Origin: Brevibacillus choshinensis
GTDB lineage: Bacteria > Bacillota > Bacilli > Brevibacillales > Brevibacillaceae
DNA: 64,000 bases
Direction of reading: 5' to 3'
Assembly (NCBI RefSeq): GCF_016811915.1
Contig: NZ_CP069127.1
Location: 1,394,001 to 1,458,000, forward strand
The notes under the pieces are model-generated. The model saw only the letters and a list, made by a program, of their open reading frames with translations. It had not been told where the DNA came from and did not search any database. Below, one piece after another: positions 35,340 to 44,338 of this stretch (the first letter of the stretch is position 1; every line of letters starts with the position of its first letter). The translations under genes and the position numbers were made by a program.

Positions 35340-36788
35340 ATGCGTCGTTTAGTATGGAACGAATTGTTGCCAAAAGATCGATATGTGGTGCGGGTGGCGA
35401 GACCGCTCAGCTTTTCCGAGATGGGCTATGTCACGCAATTGTACTTGCCGATCATCGGTGTCGAGTCGTATACGTTTTATCAGCTGCTCGCTCATGGCGT
35501 ACAGGAAGTGAGCGGTGCTGCGGCTGAGAGTACCCATCGCAGCCTGATGCTCGCGACCTCCTTGTCACTGGATCGGCTTTTGGATGCCCGTGAGCGCCTA
35601 GAGGCCATGGGGCTGTTAGAGGTCCGCCGGAGAGAAAACTTGCAGCGGGATTACTACTATGACTATCTGCTGAAGCCGCCGCTCACACCCGGTGAATTTT
35701 TTGCAGATTACGTCCTCTCCCTCATGCTGCTGAACAAGATCGAAAATATCCGATACCAGCAGCTTCGAGAGCAGTATGCGGATACGATCGCGACTCAGCT
35801 GGATCAGGAATATACCATCGTCGAAAATGTAACGAAAGACTTTCATGAAGTGTTCCAATCGTTGAAACCGTCTGAGCTGGAAGTGAAGAAGGGGTCGGAG
35901 AGAGAGCAGTTCTTGACGAAAATGGAGACGAGCTTTCCGCCCGCAGCCATGAAGTCCGGCTTTGAAGCGCAGGTCGCTCATCCGCTCAGCGTCTCGTCTT
36001 TGCGCCTGTATTTGCCAGATAATGCAGATGCTTCAAAAGTGCTCAGCGGTACGAGCATGGAGTTTCTGTATTTGCTGTGCCACTTTTATCAAATGGACAG
36101 CTGGGGGATCGGTCAGGAGCTGCGGGACTGGACGTTGTACAAGCCAGACCGGAGCCTGGATGCTGAAGTGCTGCGCAAGCGCCTCGTTCAGCGCTATTCC
36201 GAGGACAAGCTGTATCGAAATACGTCTGCAGAGAGCCTCGGCGAAGAGGACTGGGGACCGGGGCAGCTGCCTGAGCCGGGCAGCGAAGCATTCGTCCGTG
36301 CCTGTAGGGTGCTGTCTCCGCTCGGATTGCTGGAGAGAGTCGTCGGCGGCAGGGTAAGCAAAGTGTTTCTGGAGCGTGCAGAGACCCTGGTATTCTCGGA
36401 CGGGATGCAGCCAGAGGTCGTCAATGCTCTCTTGGTGCACACCCTCTCCAGCATGCAAATGGAATTGCCGAAAGCGTACATGGAGACCATCCGCGACAGC
36501 TGGAAGGCGAAGCGGATTACGACCGTGGATGAAGCGGTGAAGCAAATTTTGGAGCGTGCGGATCAGCGGGCGCAGAGCGCGGAAAAGGCAAAGAGTCCCA
36601 AGAAGGATGCCGGTACGGTGCGCCGAAACGGGAAAGCGGTCCTGCAAGACAAGCTGCCGGCGTCCGTGGAATGGCAGAGAGAGCAGGAGAAGAGCGGGCA
36701 GCCAGCTTCAAAAGGAAAGCTCATTTCGGATGATCCGGAGCTAAGCAAATTGCTTGAATCCATGCGTAAAAAACAGAGGGGAGAGTGA
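35340..36788 (+). CDS. dnaB: Replication initiation and membrane attachment protein DnaB (Bacillus type)
   Basis: This DnaB is not the helicase but the Bacilli helicase co-loader, acting with DnaD and DnaI at oriC and in restart. The 482-residue length matches. The N-terminal winged-helix part (about 15-130; RPLSFSEMGYVTQLYLPIIG) and the C-terminal DnaD/DnaB_2 module (about 330-410; LPKAYMETIRDSWKAKRITTVDEAVKQILE) are present. The tail is charged and probably flexible. DnaI follows after 8 bases. The ATG has AGAAGGGAAGAG upstream. Confidence 0.93.
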   Translation: MRRLVWNELLPKDRYVVRVARPLSFSEMGYVTQLYLPIIGVESYTFYQLLAHGVQEVSGAAAESTHRSLMLATSLSLDRLLDARERLEAMGLLEVRRRENLQRDYYYDYLLKPPLTPGEFFADYVLSLMLLNKIENIRYQQLREQYADTIATQLDQEYTIVENVTKDFHEVFQSLKPSELEVKKGSEREQFLTKMETSFPPAAMKSGFEAQVAHPLSVSSLRLYLPDNADASKVLSGTSMEFLYLLCHFYQMDSWGIGQELRDWTLYKPDRSLDAEVLRKRLVQRYSEDKLYRNTSAESLGEEDWGPGQLPEPGSEAFVRACRVLSPLGLLERVVGGRVSKVFLERAETLVFSDGMQPEVVNALLVHTLSSMQMELPKAYMETIRDSWKAKRITTVDEAVKQILERADQRAQSAEKAKSPKKDAGTVRRNGKAVLQDKLPASVEWQREQEKSGQPASKGKLISDDPELSKLLESMRKKQRGE

Positions 36789-36796
36789 CGGGCTAG

Positions 36797-37735
36797 ATGG
36801 AATCTGTCGGTCAGTTTATGAAAGAGCTGGCAAAGCGTACGCCGCGCCAATTGCTGTCGCCTGAAGAGCAGCTCGATAAAATGTTTCGTTCCAGTGTGTA
36901 TTTGCAAGCATTCCAGCAGGAGCATCCAGAATTGACACGGGAAGATTACCTGCGTTCGCTCTCCGATGTGTACACAGCCGTAAAGGAGCAGTATTGGTGT
37001 GAGCGATGCCCGGGTCTTTCCGAGTGCCCCAATCTGGTAAAAGGACACCGGACGCAGCTTCAGCTGGCCAACCGGACGATTGTCAGTGCGATTGCACCTT
37101 GCAAAAAGCAGCTCTCCCACGAAGAAGACCAGAAGCGCAGACGAATGATGCGCAGCTACTACGCATCGGAGGAAACGATGTCTGCGAGCTTCGACAAGCT
37201 GGAGCATGATGCCGGCAACCGGGCTGCTGTGGCTGCTGCCATTCAGTTTTGCAATCAGCTGGGGACGGGGGAGAAAGTCAAAGGCCTGTATCTCCACGGC
37301 TCTTTCGGGGTCGGAAAAAGCTATCTCATGGGAGCGATCGCGCGTCAGCTCTCGGAGAGCCACATCGCTTCGCTGCTGGTATACGTACCGGACTTCATTC
37401 GCGAGATGAAGGATTCCATTTCCGATCAATCGTACGTCGGGAAGCTGGAGCTGCTAAAAGAGGTGCCCGTTCTCATTCTGGACGATATCGGGGCAGAGAA
37501 CCTGACGCCGTGGGTGCGCGACGAAATCCTGGGTGTCATTTTGAATCAGCGGGCAAACAATCATTTGCCGACCTTGTTCACCTCCAACTATTCGCTGGAA
37601 GAGCTGGAGGAGCATTTGTCCATTTCCAACGGCAATCGAATCGAGCGAACCAAAGCGGCGCGAATCATGGAGCGCATCCGCCATTTCGTCGACGTGCATG
37701 AGATTTTACGCAAGAACCAGCGTCTGGAGAGCTGA
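36797..37735 (+). CDS. dnaI: Primosomal protein DnaI (helicase loader)
   Basis: DnaI is the AAA+ ATPase that loads the replicative helicase. In the 312-residue protein the N-terminal zinc-binding domain has C68, C71, C77 and H84 (CERC-x5-C-x6-H), the same spacing as B. subtilis DnaI. The AAA+ domain (about 135-312) has Walker A GSFGVGKSYL and Walker B VLILDDIGAE, then NLTPWVRDEILGVILNQR and the TLFTSNYSLEEL sensor 1 region. It follows dnaB closely. Its last 30 bases overlap the convergent YdcF-like gene. Confidence 0.95.
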   Translation: MESVGQFMKELAKRTPRQLLSPEEQLDKMFRSSVYLQAFQQEHPELTREDYLRSLSDVYTAVKEQYWCERCPGLSECPNLVKGHRTQLQLANRTIVSAIAPCKKQLSHEEDQKRRRMMRSYYASEETMSASFDKLEHDAGNRAAVAAAIQFCNQLGTGEKVKGLYLHGSFGVGKSYLMGAIARQLSESHIASLLVYVPDFIREMKDSISDQSYVGKLELLKEVPVLILDDIGAENLTPWVRDEILGVILNQRANNHLPTLFTSNYSLEELEEHLSISNGNRIERTKAARIMERIRHFVDVHEILRKNQRLES

Positions 37736-38338
37736 GGTGAAGAAGCGAGAGAATTGCCAGTAGGAATACGCGAGCACTTCTCTGGCTTCGTGATACGGCT
37801 TGAACAGGACCTGGGAATGGACGGCCACCGGAGATACCGGGATTCCCAGAGACTCAGCCATGGTCACGGCTCGAAACAGATGGTAGTCGTGACTGATCAA
37901 CAGCGCATTTTGATAGGGATGAGTAGACAAGACCTGCTGGCCATACAGCAGGTTTTCGTATGTCGAGGTGGACTTCGTCTCCATGAGGATGTGCTCCGCA
38001 GGGACACCACGCTCGACCAGGTATTCCTTCATGACGGCGGCTTCCGTCAGCCGCTTGCCTTCTCCGAGCCCTCCTGTTACCAGCAAGACAGGTACATACC
38101 CTTCCTGATAGAGCCACAAGGCGTGATTCAGCCGCTCGCGCAGGCCGGGACTGGGACCTTCCCCCCACACAGCAGCACCCAGCACAATCCCGACATCCGC
38201 ATGACGAGGGACTGCGCCCTTTATTGTCGCCTCGATCTGATAGATGACGTAGGCGGACCAGATGCCTCCGAGCCCGATGAGAATGCCCGTAAAAAAGAGA
38301 ACGCGTCGCCACCAACGCGGTTTTTTGCGGTCTTTCAC
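37706..38338 (-). CDS. YdcF/SanA family membrane protein (DUF218)
   Basis: The 210-residue protein has one N-terminal membrane helix (about 11-33) and a DUF218 domain. Signature pieces are ADVGIVLGAAVWGEGPSPGLRERLNHAL, VLLVTGGLGEGKRLTEAAVM, HILMETKSTSTYENL and ALLISHDYHLFRA. Relatives include SanA and YdcF of E. coli; the function is unclear, with links to envelope integrity. The start is GTG behind AGAGGAGA. The 3' end overlaps dnaI by 30 bases on the opposite strand. Confidence 0.9.
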   Translation of the reverse strand: MKDRKKPRWWRRVLFFTGILIGLGGIWSAYVIYQIEATIKGAVPRHADVGIVLGAAVWGEGPSPGLRERLNHALWLYQEGYVPVLLVTGGLGEGKRLTEAAVMKEYLVERGVPAEHILMETKSTSTYENLLYGQQVLSTHPYQNALLISHDYHLFRAVTMAESLGIPVSPVAVHSQVLFKPYHEAREVLAYSYWQFSRFFTSALQTLVLA

Positions 38339-38524
38339 GTCTGATTCTCCTCTCGCATTCCATTTCCTTCTACGTAGTAAGACGCTTCAGCAGTGGGAGA
38401 GTTACAGGGTCTGACACATGACGGACACAAATAACTAGTAAATTATTTTTCTCAGTAGCCGATATAATAATCGAGGAATGGGTTTTACTAGAGGCAGATT
38501 TCATACTTGCGGGGGAGGCTAGCA

Positions 38525-41128
38525 ATGTTCTGGAAAAAAACGATGCTCTTGCTTCTGGCCATCTTGCTCTTGTGCGGGGCTGGAAACGCTGGGATTGGAT
38601 ACGCTGCGGATGAGATTAGCAGGTTGGTCCTATCAAAAAATGAAGTGACATTGGAATTGGGAGACTCTGCTGCATTGACGGCAACGGCTGTCTACGTGAG
38701 CGGGAAGACCGAGGAAGTCACGATCACGACAGATTGGACGAGTCAAAGTCCAGATATTGCCGCAGCTTACGCGGGCCGTATCACAGCAAAAGCAGTTGGC
38801 AGCACCACGGTGACAGCGACATACATGGGGAAAAGCGTACTCGTCGCGGTGAATGTCACCAAAAAAGTGAAAGCGTTGACGCTGGACAAGCAAACGCTGA
38901 ATGTGCTGATTGGCGAGGAGCCGCCGGCACAGCTCAAGCTTACAGCGCTCTATAGCGACGGCGATCCTGAGGATGTGACGAAAAAGGCTGACTGGTCTAT
39001 CGACAACCCTTCCATCGCTACGGTCATCAACGGCGAGGTCAAGGGCTTGAACTCGGGGACGGGTATCATCACCGCCAAATTCGGGAGCCAGTCCACCACG
39101 ATTCCAGTGAACGTGGAAATCGCACACCGACTGGAGCCGAGCAAAACACAAGTATCGCTCCTCTTGGGAGGCTCGGAACCCCTCACCCTGAAGGCGATTT
39201 ATCCAGATGGCAGCGAAGTGGAAGACGTAGCGGATAAAGCGGAATGGTCCTCGGACAATCCGGCTGTAGCCGACGCACTCAAAGGGAAAATCACGGCGTA
39301 CGGTGCAGGTACAGCGACCATTACCGCCAAATACGGAACCAAGACGGCGACGATCGCAGTGGATGTCGATACGACGCAAAAGCTGGAGGCAAGCGTACAA
39401 AACATCTTCCTGCACGTCGGTGAAACGTCCGAAGAAATCAAATTGACCGCAACCTATGCAAACGGAGACGGAACTGGGGTAAGTGTAGGGGACAAAGCCC
39501 AGTGGACTTCTTCCAAGGAATCGGTGGCGTACTACAGCAATGGCAAGATTCACGCGGTGCAATCCGGTGAAGCAGTCATCACGGCGAAGTACGGCAACAA
39601 GTCTGTGTCCATCCAGGTTGATGTCGAAGTGCCGCGTTCGCTCGATATTGTGCCGTCTTACCTGACGATGAACAGCGGCACGACGAAAGAAGTGATCGTA
39701 CATGCATTCTTTGCTGGAGCAAAGGCATCTGAAAATATCACTGGCAAGGTGACCTGGTCGTCGGACAATGAGGATATTGTCTTTGCCAAAGACGGCATCA
39801 TCTCTGCGTACAAGGCTGGATCTGCAACGATTACAGCTAAATACGGCGAGAAAACAGCGACCCTGGTAGTGGATGTCGATGTGCCGCAAAGCCTGACTGC
39901 AGATGTGACGAGCGTTGCGATCCCGGTCGGAGGAGCCAAGCAAATCACGATTACGGCTTCGTATCCGGATGGGAAGTCGGATAATGTCACACAAAAAGTA
40001 ACCTGGGCGTCCAGCGCGCCGACGGTCGCATCCGTGCGCCAAGGCCTCATCACAGGTGTTGCGACAGGGGCGGCTTCGGTCACAGCGACCTTTGGAAATC
40101 GCACGGTTACGATTCCTGTCTCGGTCGGTGTCCTGCAGACCTTGAATGTCGACAAGAAAAAGCTCGTGATGAGCAGTGGCAAGAGCGAGACTGTCAATGT
40201 GACCGCATCTTATGCAGATGGAACCAGCAAAAACGTGAATGAGCAAGCGGCATGGACGAGCTCTTCGGCAGCTGTAGCAGAAGTGTACCAGGGAAAAATC
40301 ACTGCGACAGGCTCCGGCAAGGCGACGATTACCGCCACTTTTGACGGGAAGAGCGTCACCATTGCCGTAGAGGTGGATCAGGCGACTACTTTGTCCGTCG
40401 ATCCTCGCCTGTTGATCCTGACCGTCAATGAGTCAGCTGAAATCAAGCTGACAGCGACTGACTCCGCTGGCAACACCAGCAACGTCACAACAGATGCCGA
40501 GTGGGTGTCGTCCGCGATCAAGATTGCGGATGTAGCGAATGGCCGCGTCACCGGTTTGACGAACGGCCGCGCCACCATTACAGCCAAATACGGCGGGAAA
40601 TCGATCACCATTCCGGTGGAAGTGGGGATCGTGACCAAGCTGGAGGCAGATAAGCGATACGCTTCCATCAAATCCAACAGCACATCGCAAGTGACTTTGA
40701 CCGCGACCTTTGCAGATGGCCGCACGATGAATGTCACTTCGCTGGCAGATTGGAAGACAAGCAATTACAAGGTGGCGGATGTAGAGAAAGGTCAGATTAC
40801 GGGCCGCGCCTACGGAAAAGCGACCATTACCGCGAAATACAATGACAAGATCATTTCGATTCCGGTAGATGTAGATACGTTGAAATACCTCAAGACAGAC
40901 GTCGTGCAGATCGTGATGGCAAAAGGGGAAACCAAGCAAGTGACCGCAACGGCTACTTATATGGATGGCTCTGAGCAAAACGTGACCAAGCCAGCCCTGT
41001 GGACCACCTCTCGCCTGCTTGTGGCAGACGTCAAGGATGGCGTGATCAAGGCAACAGGCTCTGGAAAAGCGACGATCTACGTGACCTATGGCGGTAAGAA
41101 GACACCGATTGTGGTGACGGTGCGATAG
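38525..41128 (+). CDS. Secreted protein of ten bacterial Ig-like (Big_2) repeats
   Basis: The 867-residue protein has a signal peptide (about 1-29, ending GYAA) and then nothing but about ten repeats of 82-87 residues. Each has the Big_2 pattern: an opening L-x(2-6) strand, LTATY.DG at mid-repeat, a WTSS/WSSDN segment and a closing G.ATITAKYGGK..TIPVEV strand. The last repeat ends at the C-terminus. There is no LPXTG motif, S-layer homology domain, enzymatic domain or membrane anchor. Such stalks are usually carried by larger adhesins or enzymes, so a free stalk is unusual; it may pack into a filament or bind a partner. ATG 38525 follows GGGGGAGG. Confidence 0.9.
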   Translation: MFWKKTMLLLLAILLLCGAGNAGIGYAADEISRLVLSKNEVTLELGDSAALTATAVYVSGKTEEVTITTDWTSQSPDIAAAYAGRITAKAVGSTTVTATYMGKSVLVAVNVTKKVKALTLDKQTLNVLIGEEPPAQLKLTALYSDGDPEDVTKKADWSIDNPSIATVINGEVKGLNSGTGIITAKFGSQSTTIPVNVEIAHRLEPSKTQVSLLLGGSEPLTLKAIYPDGSEVEDVADKAEWSSDNPAVADALKGKITAYGAGTATITAKYGTKTATIAVDVDTTQKLEASVQNIFLHVGETSEEIKLTATYANGDGTGVSVGDKAQWTSSKESVAYYSNGKIHAVQSGEAVITAKYGNKSVSIQVDVEVPRSLDIVPSYLTMNSGTTKEVIVHAFFAGAKASENITGKVTWSSDNEDIVFAKDGIISAYKAGSATITAKYGEKTATLVVDVDVPQSLTADVTSVAIPVGGAKQITITASYPDGKSDNVTQKVTWASSAPTVASVRQGLITGVATGAASVTATFGNRTVTIPVSVGVLQTLNVDKKKLVMSSGKSETVNVTASYADGTSKNVNEQAAWTSSSAAVAEVYQGKITATGSGKATITATFDGKSVTIAVEVDQATTLSVDPRLLILTVNESAEIKLTATDSAGNTSNVTTDAEWVSSAIKIADVANGRVTGLTNGRATITAKYGGKSITIPVEVGIVTKLEADKRYASIKSNSTSQVTLTATFADGRTMNVTSLADWKTSNYKVADVEKGQITGRAYGKATITAKYNDKIISIPVDVDTLKYLKTDVVQIVMAKGETKQVTATATYMDGSEQNVTKPALWTTSRLLVADVKDGVIKATGSGKATIYVTYGGKKTPIVVTVR

Positions 41129-41148
41129 GGTTGCAGGATGAAAACAGA

Positions 41149-41193
41149 GAATGCCAGTCCAACACATGGCTGTGTTGACTGGCATTCTTTTTT
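41149..41193. terminator. Bidirectional terminator between the Big_2 gene and the chemoreceptor gene
   Basis: A 17-bp stem with one bulge (GAATGCCAGT...ACTGGCATTC, continued by CAACACA/TGTGTTG) and a TGGC loop, then TTTTTT. Confidence 0.95.
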
Positions 41194-41213
41194 GTACAGA
41201 TTGCACAGGAGCG

Positions 41214-43169
41214 TTATATCTTGAAGTGGCCGATCTGATTTTGCAATTCCTCCGCCATCCGCTCCAGCGACACTGCAGAGGCTGCGATTTCTTCCATCGA
41301 TGCGAGCTGCTCTTCGGCTGCGGCCGAGACGCTTTGTGTCCCGTCGGAGGCAAGCATGGTCACCTCGGAAATATCGCTGATCAGCTTCACGACCATCTGA
41401 GTCCGAGCCGAAATATCCTGGGAAGCGCCGGAGACTTGCCCGATTCGTTCTGCGACTTCCTCGATGGCGTTTTGGATTTGTTCAAAGGATTGGCCAGCTT
41501 CATACACTTTTTCAATCCCATCTGTTACTTCCCGCTTGCTCTTCTCCATGACGGTTACCGCATGCTCCGTTTCCGTTTGAATGGAGGTGATCAATTGGCT
41601 GATCTGCTTGGCGGAATGGGAGGATTGCTCGGCAAGCTTTCGCACCTCATCCGCCACGACGGCAAAGCCTCGGCCGGATTCCCCGGCCCGTGCTGCCTCG
41701 ATGGCGGCGTTCAGTGCCAAGAGGTTCGTTTGATTGGCGATGGCTGTGATGACTTCCACGATCTTTCCAATCTCCTGAGAGCGTGTGCCCAGGCGGTCCA
41801 CCACTGCAGCGAGATCGTGGATGGACTGCTGGGAAGCATTCATCTGCATAACGGCAGATTGGATGGATACGTTTCCGACGGATGCCAGGTCTGCCGTTTG
41901 TCGTGCCGCGTCCGATACTTTTTGGGTATAATCCGCGATCTGCGTGATTCCCTCGGACATCTGGTCGACTGCATCGGTGCTTTCCTCGGCATAGGATACT
42001 TGCTGCTCGGTTCCCGTCGCCATTTCCTGCATGGTCGTCGCGATCTGCTCGGTAGCCTTGCTGGTCTGGTCTGCGCTGGCAGAGAGCTGCTCGGCTGATG
42101 CAGCGAGCTGCTGGACGTTGTCGTTGACGGCATGGAGGAGGGAGCGCAGCGAACCGGACATGTGGTTGAAGCTTTTGCTCAGCGTCCCCAGCTCATCGTC
42201 GCTGGTGATCTCGACTTGCTGTGTGACATCGCCTTCACTCATTTTTTGAGCTGCTTCCGTCAATTTGCGAAGCGGACGAAGCATGGATCTCAAAATAGCG
42301 TAGACAACACTACCGCCGATGACCATGGCAATCGCGATCACGACGAGTGTCTTGTAAAAGATCGGGCTGGCCGCAGCAACGGCTTCGGACTTGTACATGA
42401 CAGCCATGAGCTTCCAGCCTGTCTTGGCATTTGTGAGGTGAACAGCTCTGGCATCAGAAAAATCAAATTCGCCTGCCGGCTGGCCATAGAGAGTGTTTAT
42501 CCACGGATCGGTCGAAGGCGTTCCGGCTTTTCCCGTCGGATGAATGAGGAACTGACGATTCTTGTCAAAGATCGAGAGGTAACCCTTGGCGCCGATTTTC
42601 GCTTGCTTGACCGTTTGCTCCAGTGCGGTCAGCTGGATGTCGATTGCCAGCACACCTGAGCGGTCAGACAATGCTTTGGCTAGGCCGATCACGACATTCC
42701 CTGACGCTGCATCGATGTATGGATCGGTAATGACCGTTGTTTGCGGCTGCTGCATCGCAGCTTGGTACCAGGGGCGCTTGCGCGGGTCGAAGTCAGCCGG
42801 AAGCTTTGCATCCGTAGACATCAGCATGCCCCCGGCTTCGTCACCGATGTACACCTCTCCGATCTCCGGATGAAGCGCGTGAAAGGTCTGCAGATGCTTG
42901 CGGGTGGCGGAGCGATTAGCTTCCTGTAGATCGGTGAGCGCCATTCCGGAAGCGATGAGCTCCATATCTTTGGACTGCGCCTCCAGCGACTGATTGAGCA
43001 GCTCATCCACCAGTCGCACATTTTCCGAGGCGGTTTTCATGAGCGCACTCTCCAGCTGGTCCTTGGCGCTGAGATAGGAAAGAAGGCCGAGAGTCAGCAT
43101 CGGGATGATCAGGATGGTGGAGAAGGCTGTGATGAGTTTTGTTCTGACGGTAAGTCTGGGCTTTTTCAT
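41214..43169 (-). CDS. Methyl-accepting chemotaxis protein with dCache sensor
   Basis: The 651-residue transmembrane receptor has helix 1 (about 12-32), an extracytoplasmic dCache domain (about 35-270), with [27 protein letters not shown]-like membrane-distal features and [13 protein letters not shown], helix 2 (about 280-300), a HAMP domain ([19 protein letters not shown]) and a long coiled-coil signalling domain. The hairpin tip reads [30 protein letters not shown]. The dCache type usually senses amino acids or other small ligands. No CheR-binding pentapeptide is seen at the C-terminus. ATG 43169 lies behind AAGGGGGAG. Confidence 0.93.
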   Translation of the reverse strand: MKKPRLTVRTKLITAFSTILIIPMLTLGLLSYLSAKDQLESALMKTASENVRLVDELLNQSLEAQSKDMELIASGMALTDLQEANRSATRKHLQTFHALHPEIGEVYIGDEAGGMLMSTDAKLPADFDPRKRPWYQAAMQQPQTTVITDPYIDAASGNVVIGLAKALSDRSGVLAIDIQLTALEQTVKQAKIGAKGYLSIFDKNRQFLIHPTGKAGTPSTDPWINTLYGQPAGEFDFSDARAVHLTNAKTGWKLMAVMYKSEAVAAASPIFYKTLVVIAIAMVIGGSVVYAILRSMLRPLRKLTEAAQKMSEGDVTQQVEITSDDELGTLSKSFNHMSGSLRSLLHAVNDNVQQLAASAEQLSASADQTSKATEQIATTMQEMATGTEQQVSYAEESTDAVDQMSEGITQIADYTQKVSDAARQTADLASVGNVSIQSAVMQMNASQQSIHDLAAVVDRLGTRSQEIGKIVEVITAIANQTNLLALNAAIEAARAGESGRGFAVVADEVRKLAEQSSHSAKQISQLITSIQTETEHAVTVMEKSKREVTDGIEKVYEAGQSFEQIQNAIEEVAERIGQVSGASQDISARTQMVVKLISDISEVTMLASDGTQSVSAAAEEQLASMEEIAASAVSLERMAEELQNQIGHFKI

Positions 43170-43323
43170 ATGTGGAGCTCCCCCTTGAGCAATTCTAGGT
43201 TGCCGTGCTTTCATATCCCTTTCCGCAATATAACCGATTGTAAACCTGAAATTACGGGATTTTATTTATAAAACTTTATTTTTGGTGTTTTGAAAATTTG
43301 AGGGAGAAAGGAAGGTTTTTCGC

Positions 43324-43352
43324 TTGCAGTGTACTTAAGGGTATGCTATACT
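43324..43352 (+). promoter_or_regulatory. tRNA-Ala promoter
   Basis: TTGCAG (43324-43329), 17-base spacer, TATACT (43347-43352). A CAGCG/CGCTG hairpin lies in the short leader. Confidence 0.8.
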
Positions 43353-43389
43353 AAATTTACGTCAGCGGTAAACGCTGAAGAATACATAT

Positions 43390-43465
43390 GGGGCATTAGC
43401 TCAGCTGGGAGAGCGCTACACTGGCAGTGTAGAGGTCAGCGGTTCGATCCCGCTATGCTCCACCA
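43390..43465 (+). tRNA. tRNA-Ala (anticodon GGC)
   Basis: Seventy-six bases with encoded CCA. The acceptor arm GGGGCAT/ATGCTCC has the G3-U70 wobble that marks alanine tRNAs. The anticodon arm is CTACA-CTGGCAG-TGTAG with GGC at 34-36, reading GCC and GCU. The T arm is AGCGG-TTCGATC-CCGCT. It has its own promoter and terminator. Confidence 0.97.
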
Positions 43466-43475
43466 TACGGAACTT

Positions 43476-43513
43476 AAGGAAAAACGGCAGAAATGCCGTT
43501 TTTCCTTTTTTTA
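43476..43513 (+). terminator. Terminator of the tRNA-Ala gene
   Basis: AAGGAAAAACGGCA pairs with TGCCGTTTTTCCTT around GAAA, followed by T run. Confidence 0.95.
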
Positions 43514-43665
43514 TTTATGCTACCGTTTATGTTGATGCTTGTTTTGAAACAACGTAAAATAGTATGGAAATTCCAACCATAAGTGAAATCGCAAACGTCG
43601 TGTAACATTCCTGCTAGTGAATTCTATTTCTTTATCATAACTATTGAAAAGAAGGAGATAGAAAC

Positions 43666-44325
43666 ATGAATAATCATATTACCTTTCATCCCTCCCATGA
43701 AGGTATCGTATCACTTTGCAGCCAGGATACCCCTATCCGTAAACTGATTCACCATATTGGTCCACTTACATTGAAGACGAATGAAAATCATCTAGAAGCA
43801 CTCGTCATGTCTATTATTGGACAACAGTTATCAGCAAAAGCGGCAAGTACCATTCGCCAACGAGTAAAAATGCTTTGTGGGGAGATAACACCAGAAAGAG
43901 TCTTGCGTACGCCTATTGAAAATTTGAGAAATGCTGGGGTATCCAGAACAAAAATAGAGTATATTTTTGATTTATGTAAGAAAGTCCATAGTAACGAAAT
44001 ATCATTTGCAAACTTTCATTCGCAAGAAAACGAGACCGTAATCAATTCACTGACTTCTGTTAAAGGGATAGGAAAATGGACGGCAGAAATGTTCCTACTA
44101 TTCTCTTTAGGACGACTAAATGTTCTCTCCCTGGGGGATGCCGGATTGCAAAGGGCGACAAAATGGTTATATCAACTAGATGATCGGCCGAAAAATAAAT
44201 ATATGGAGGAAGTTTCCGCAAACTGGCATCCCTATTATAGTATTGTGTCCTTATATCTATGGGAATCAATCGACCTAGGATTTGTAGATCATTTTCCCAC
44301 GCTAGAGGATGTAAATGAAAAATAA
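43666..44325 (+). CDS. DNA-3-methyladenine glycosylase (HhH-GPD family)
   Basis: The 219-residue protein is an HhH-GPD base-excision repair glycosylase of the AlkA/YfjP class, which removes alkylated purines. MSIIGQQLSAKAASTIRQR opens the domain near residue 48. The helix-hairpin-helix reads LTSVKGIGKWTAEMFLLFSLGR (about 128-149), followed by LSLGDAGLQRA with the catalytic aspartate. The ATG follows AAGAAGGAG. The gene is visibly richer in A and T than its neighbours and lies just after the tRNA-Ala gene, in the segment closed by a decayed tRNA copy, so recent acquisition is likely. Confidence 0.88.
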   Translation: MNNHITFHPSHEGIVSLCSQDTPIRKLIHHIGPLTLKTNENHLEALVMSIIGQQLSAKAASTIRQRVKMLCGEITPERVLRTPIENLRNAGVSRTKIEYIFDLCKKVHSNEISFANFHSQENETVINSLTSVKGIGKWTAEMFLLFSLGRLNVLSLGDAGLQRATKWLYQLDDRPKNKYMEEVSANWHPYYSIVSLYLWESIDLGFVDHFPTLEDVNEK

Positions 44326-44338
44326 GTCCTTCACAATT

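Noticed and set aside
38633-40246. 537-codon open frame antisense to the Big_2 repeat gene
   Set aside because: A by-product of the repeated, codon-biased sense gene; the translation is arginine- and cysteine-rich without domains.
43170-43320. Flagellar sigma-D promoter for the chemoreceptor gene
   Set aside because: Only a vague ATCGGTTA match was found; the TAAA element is not at the right distance.
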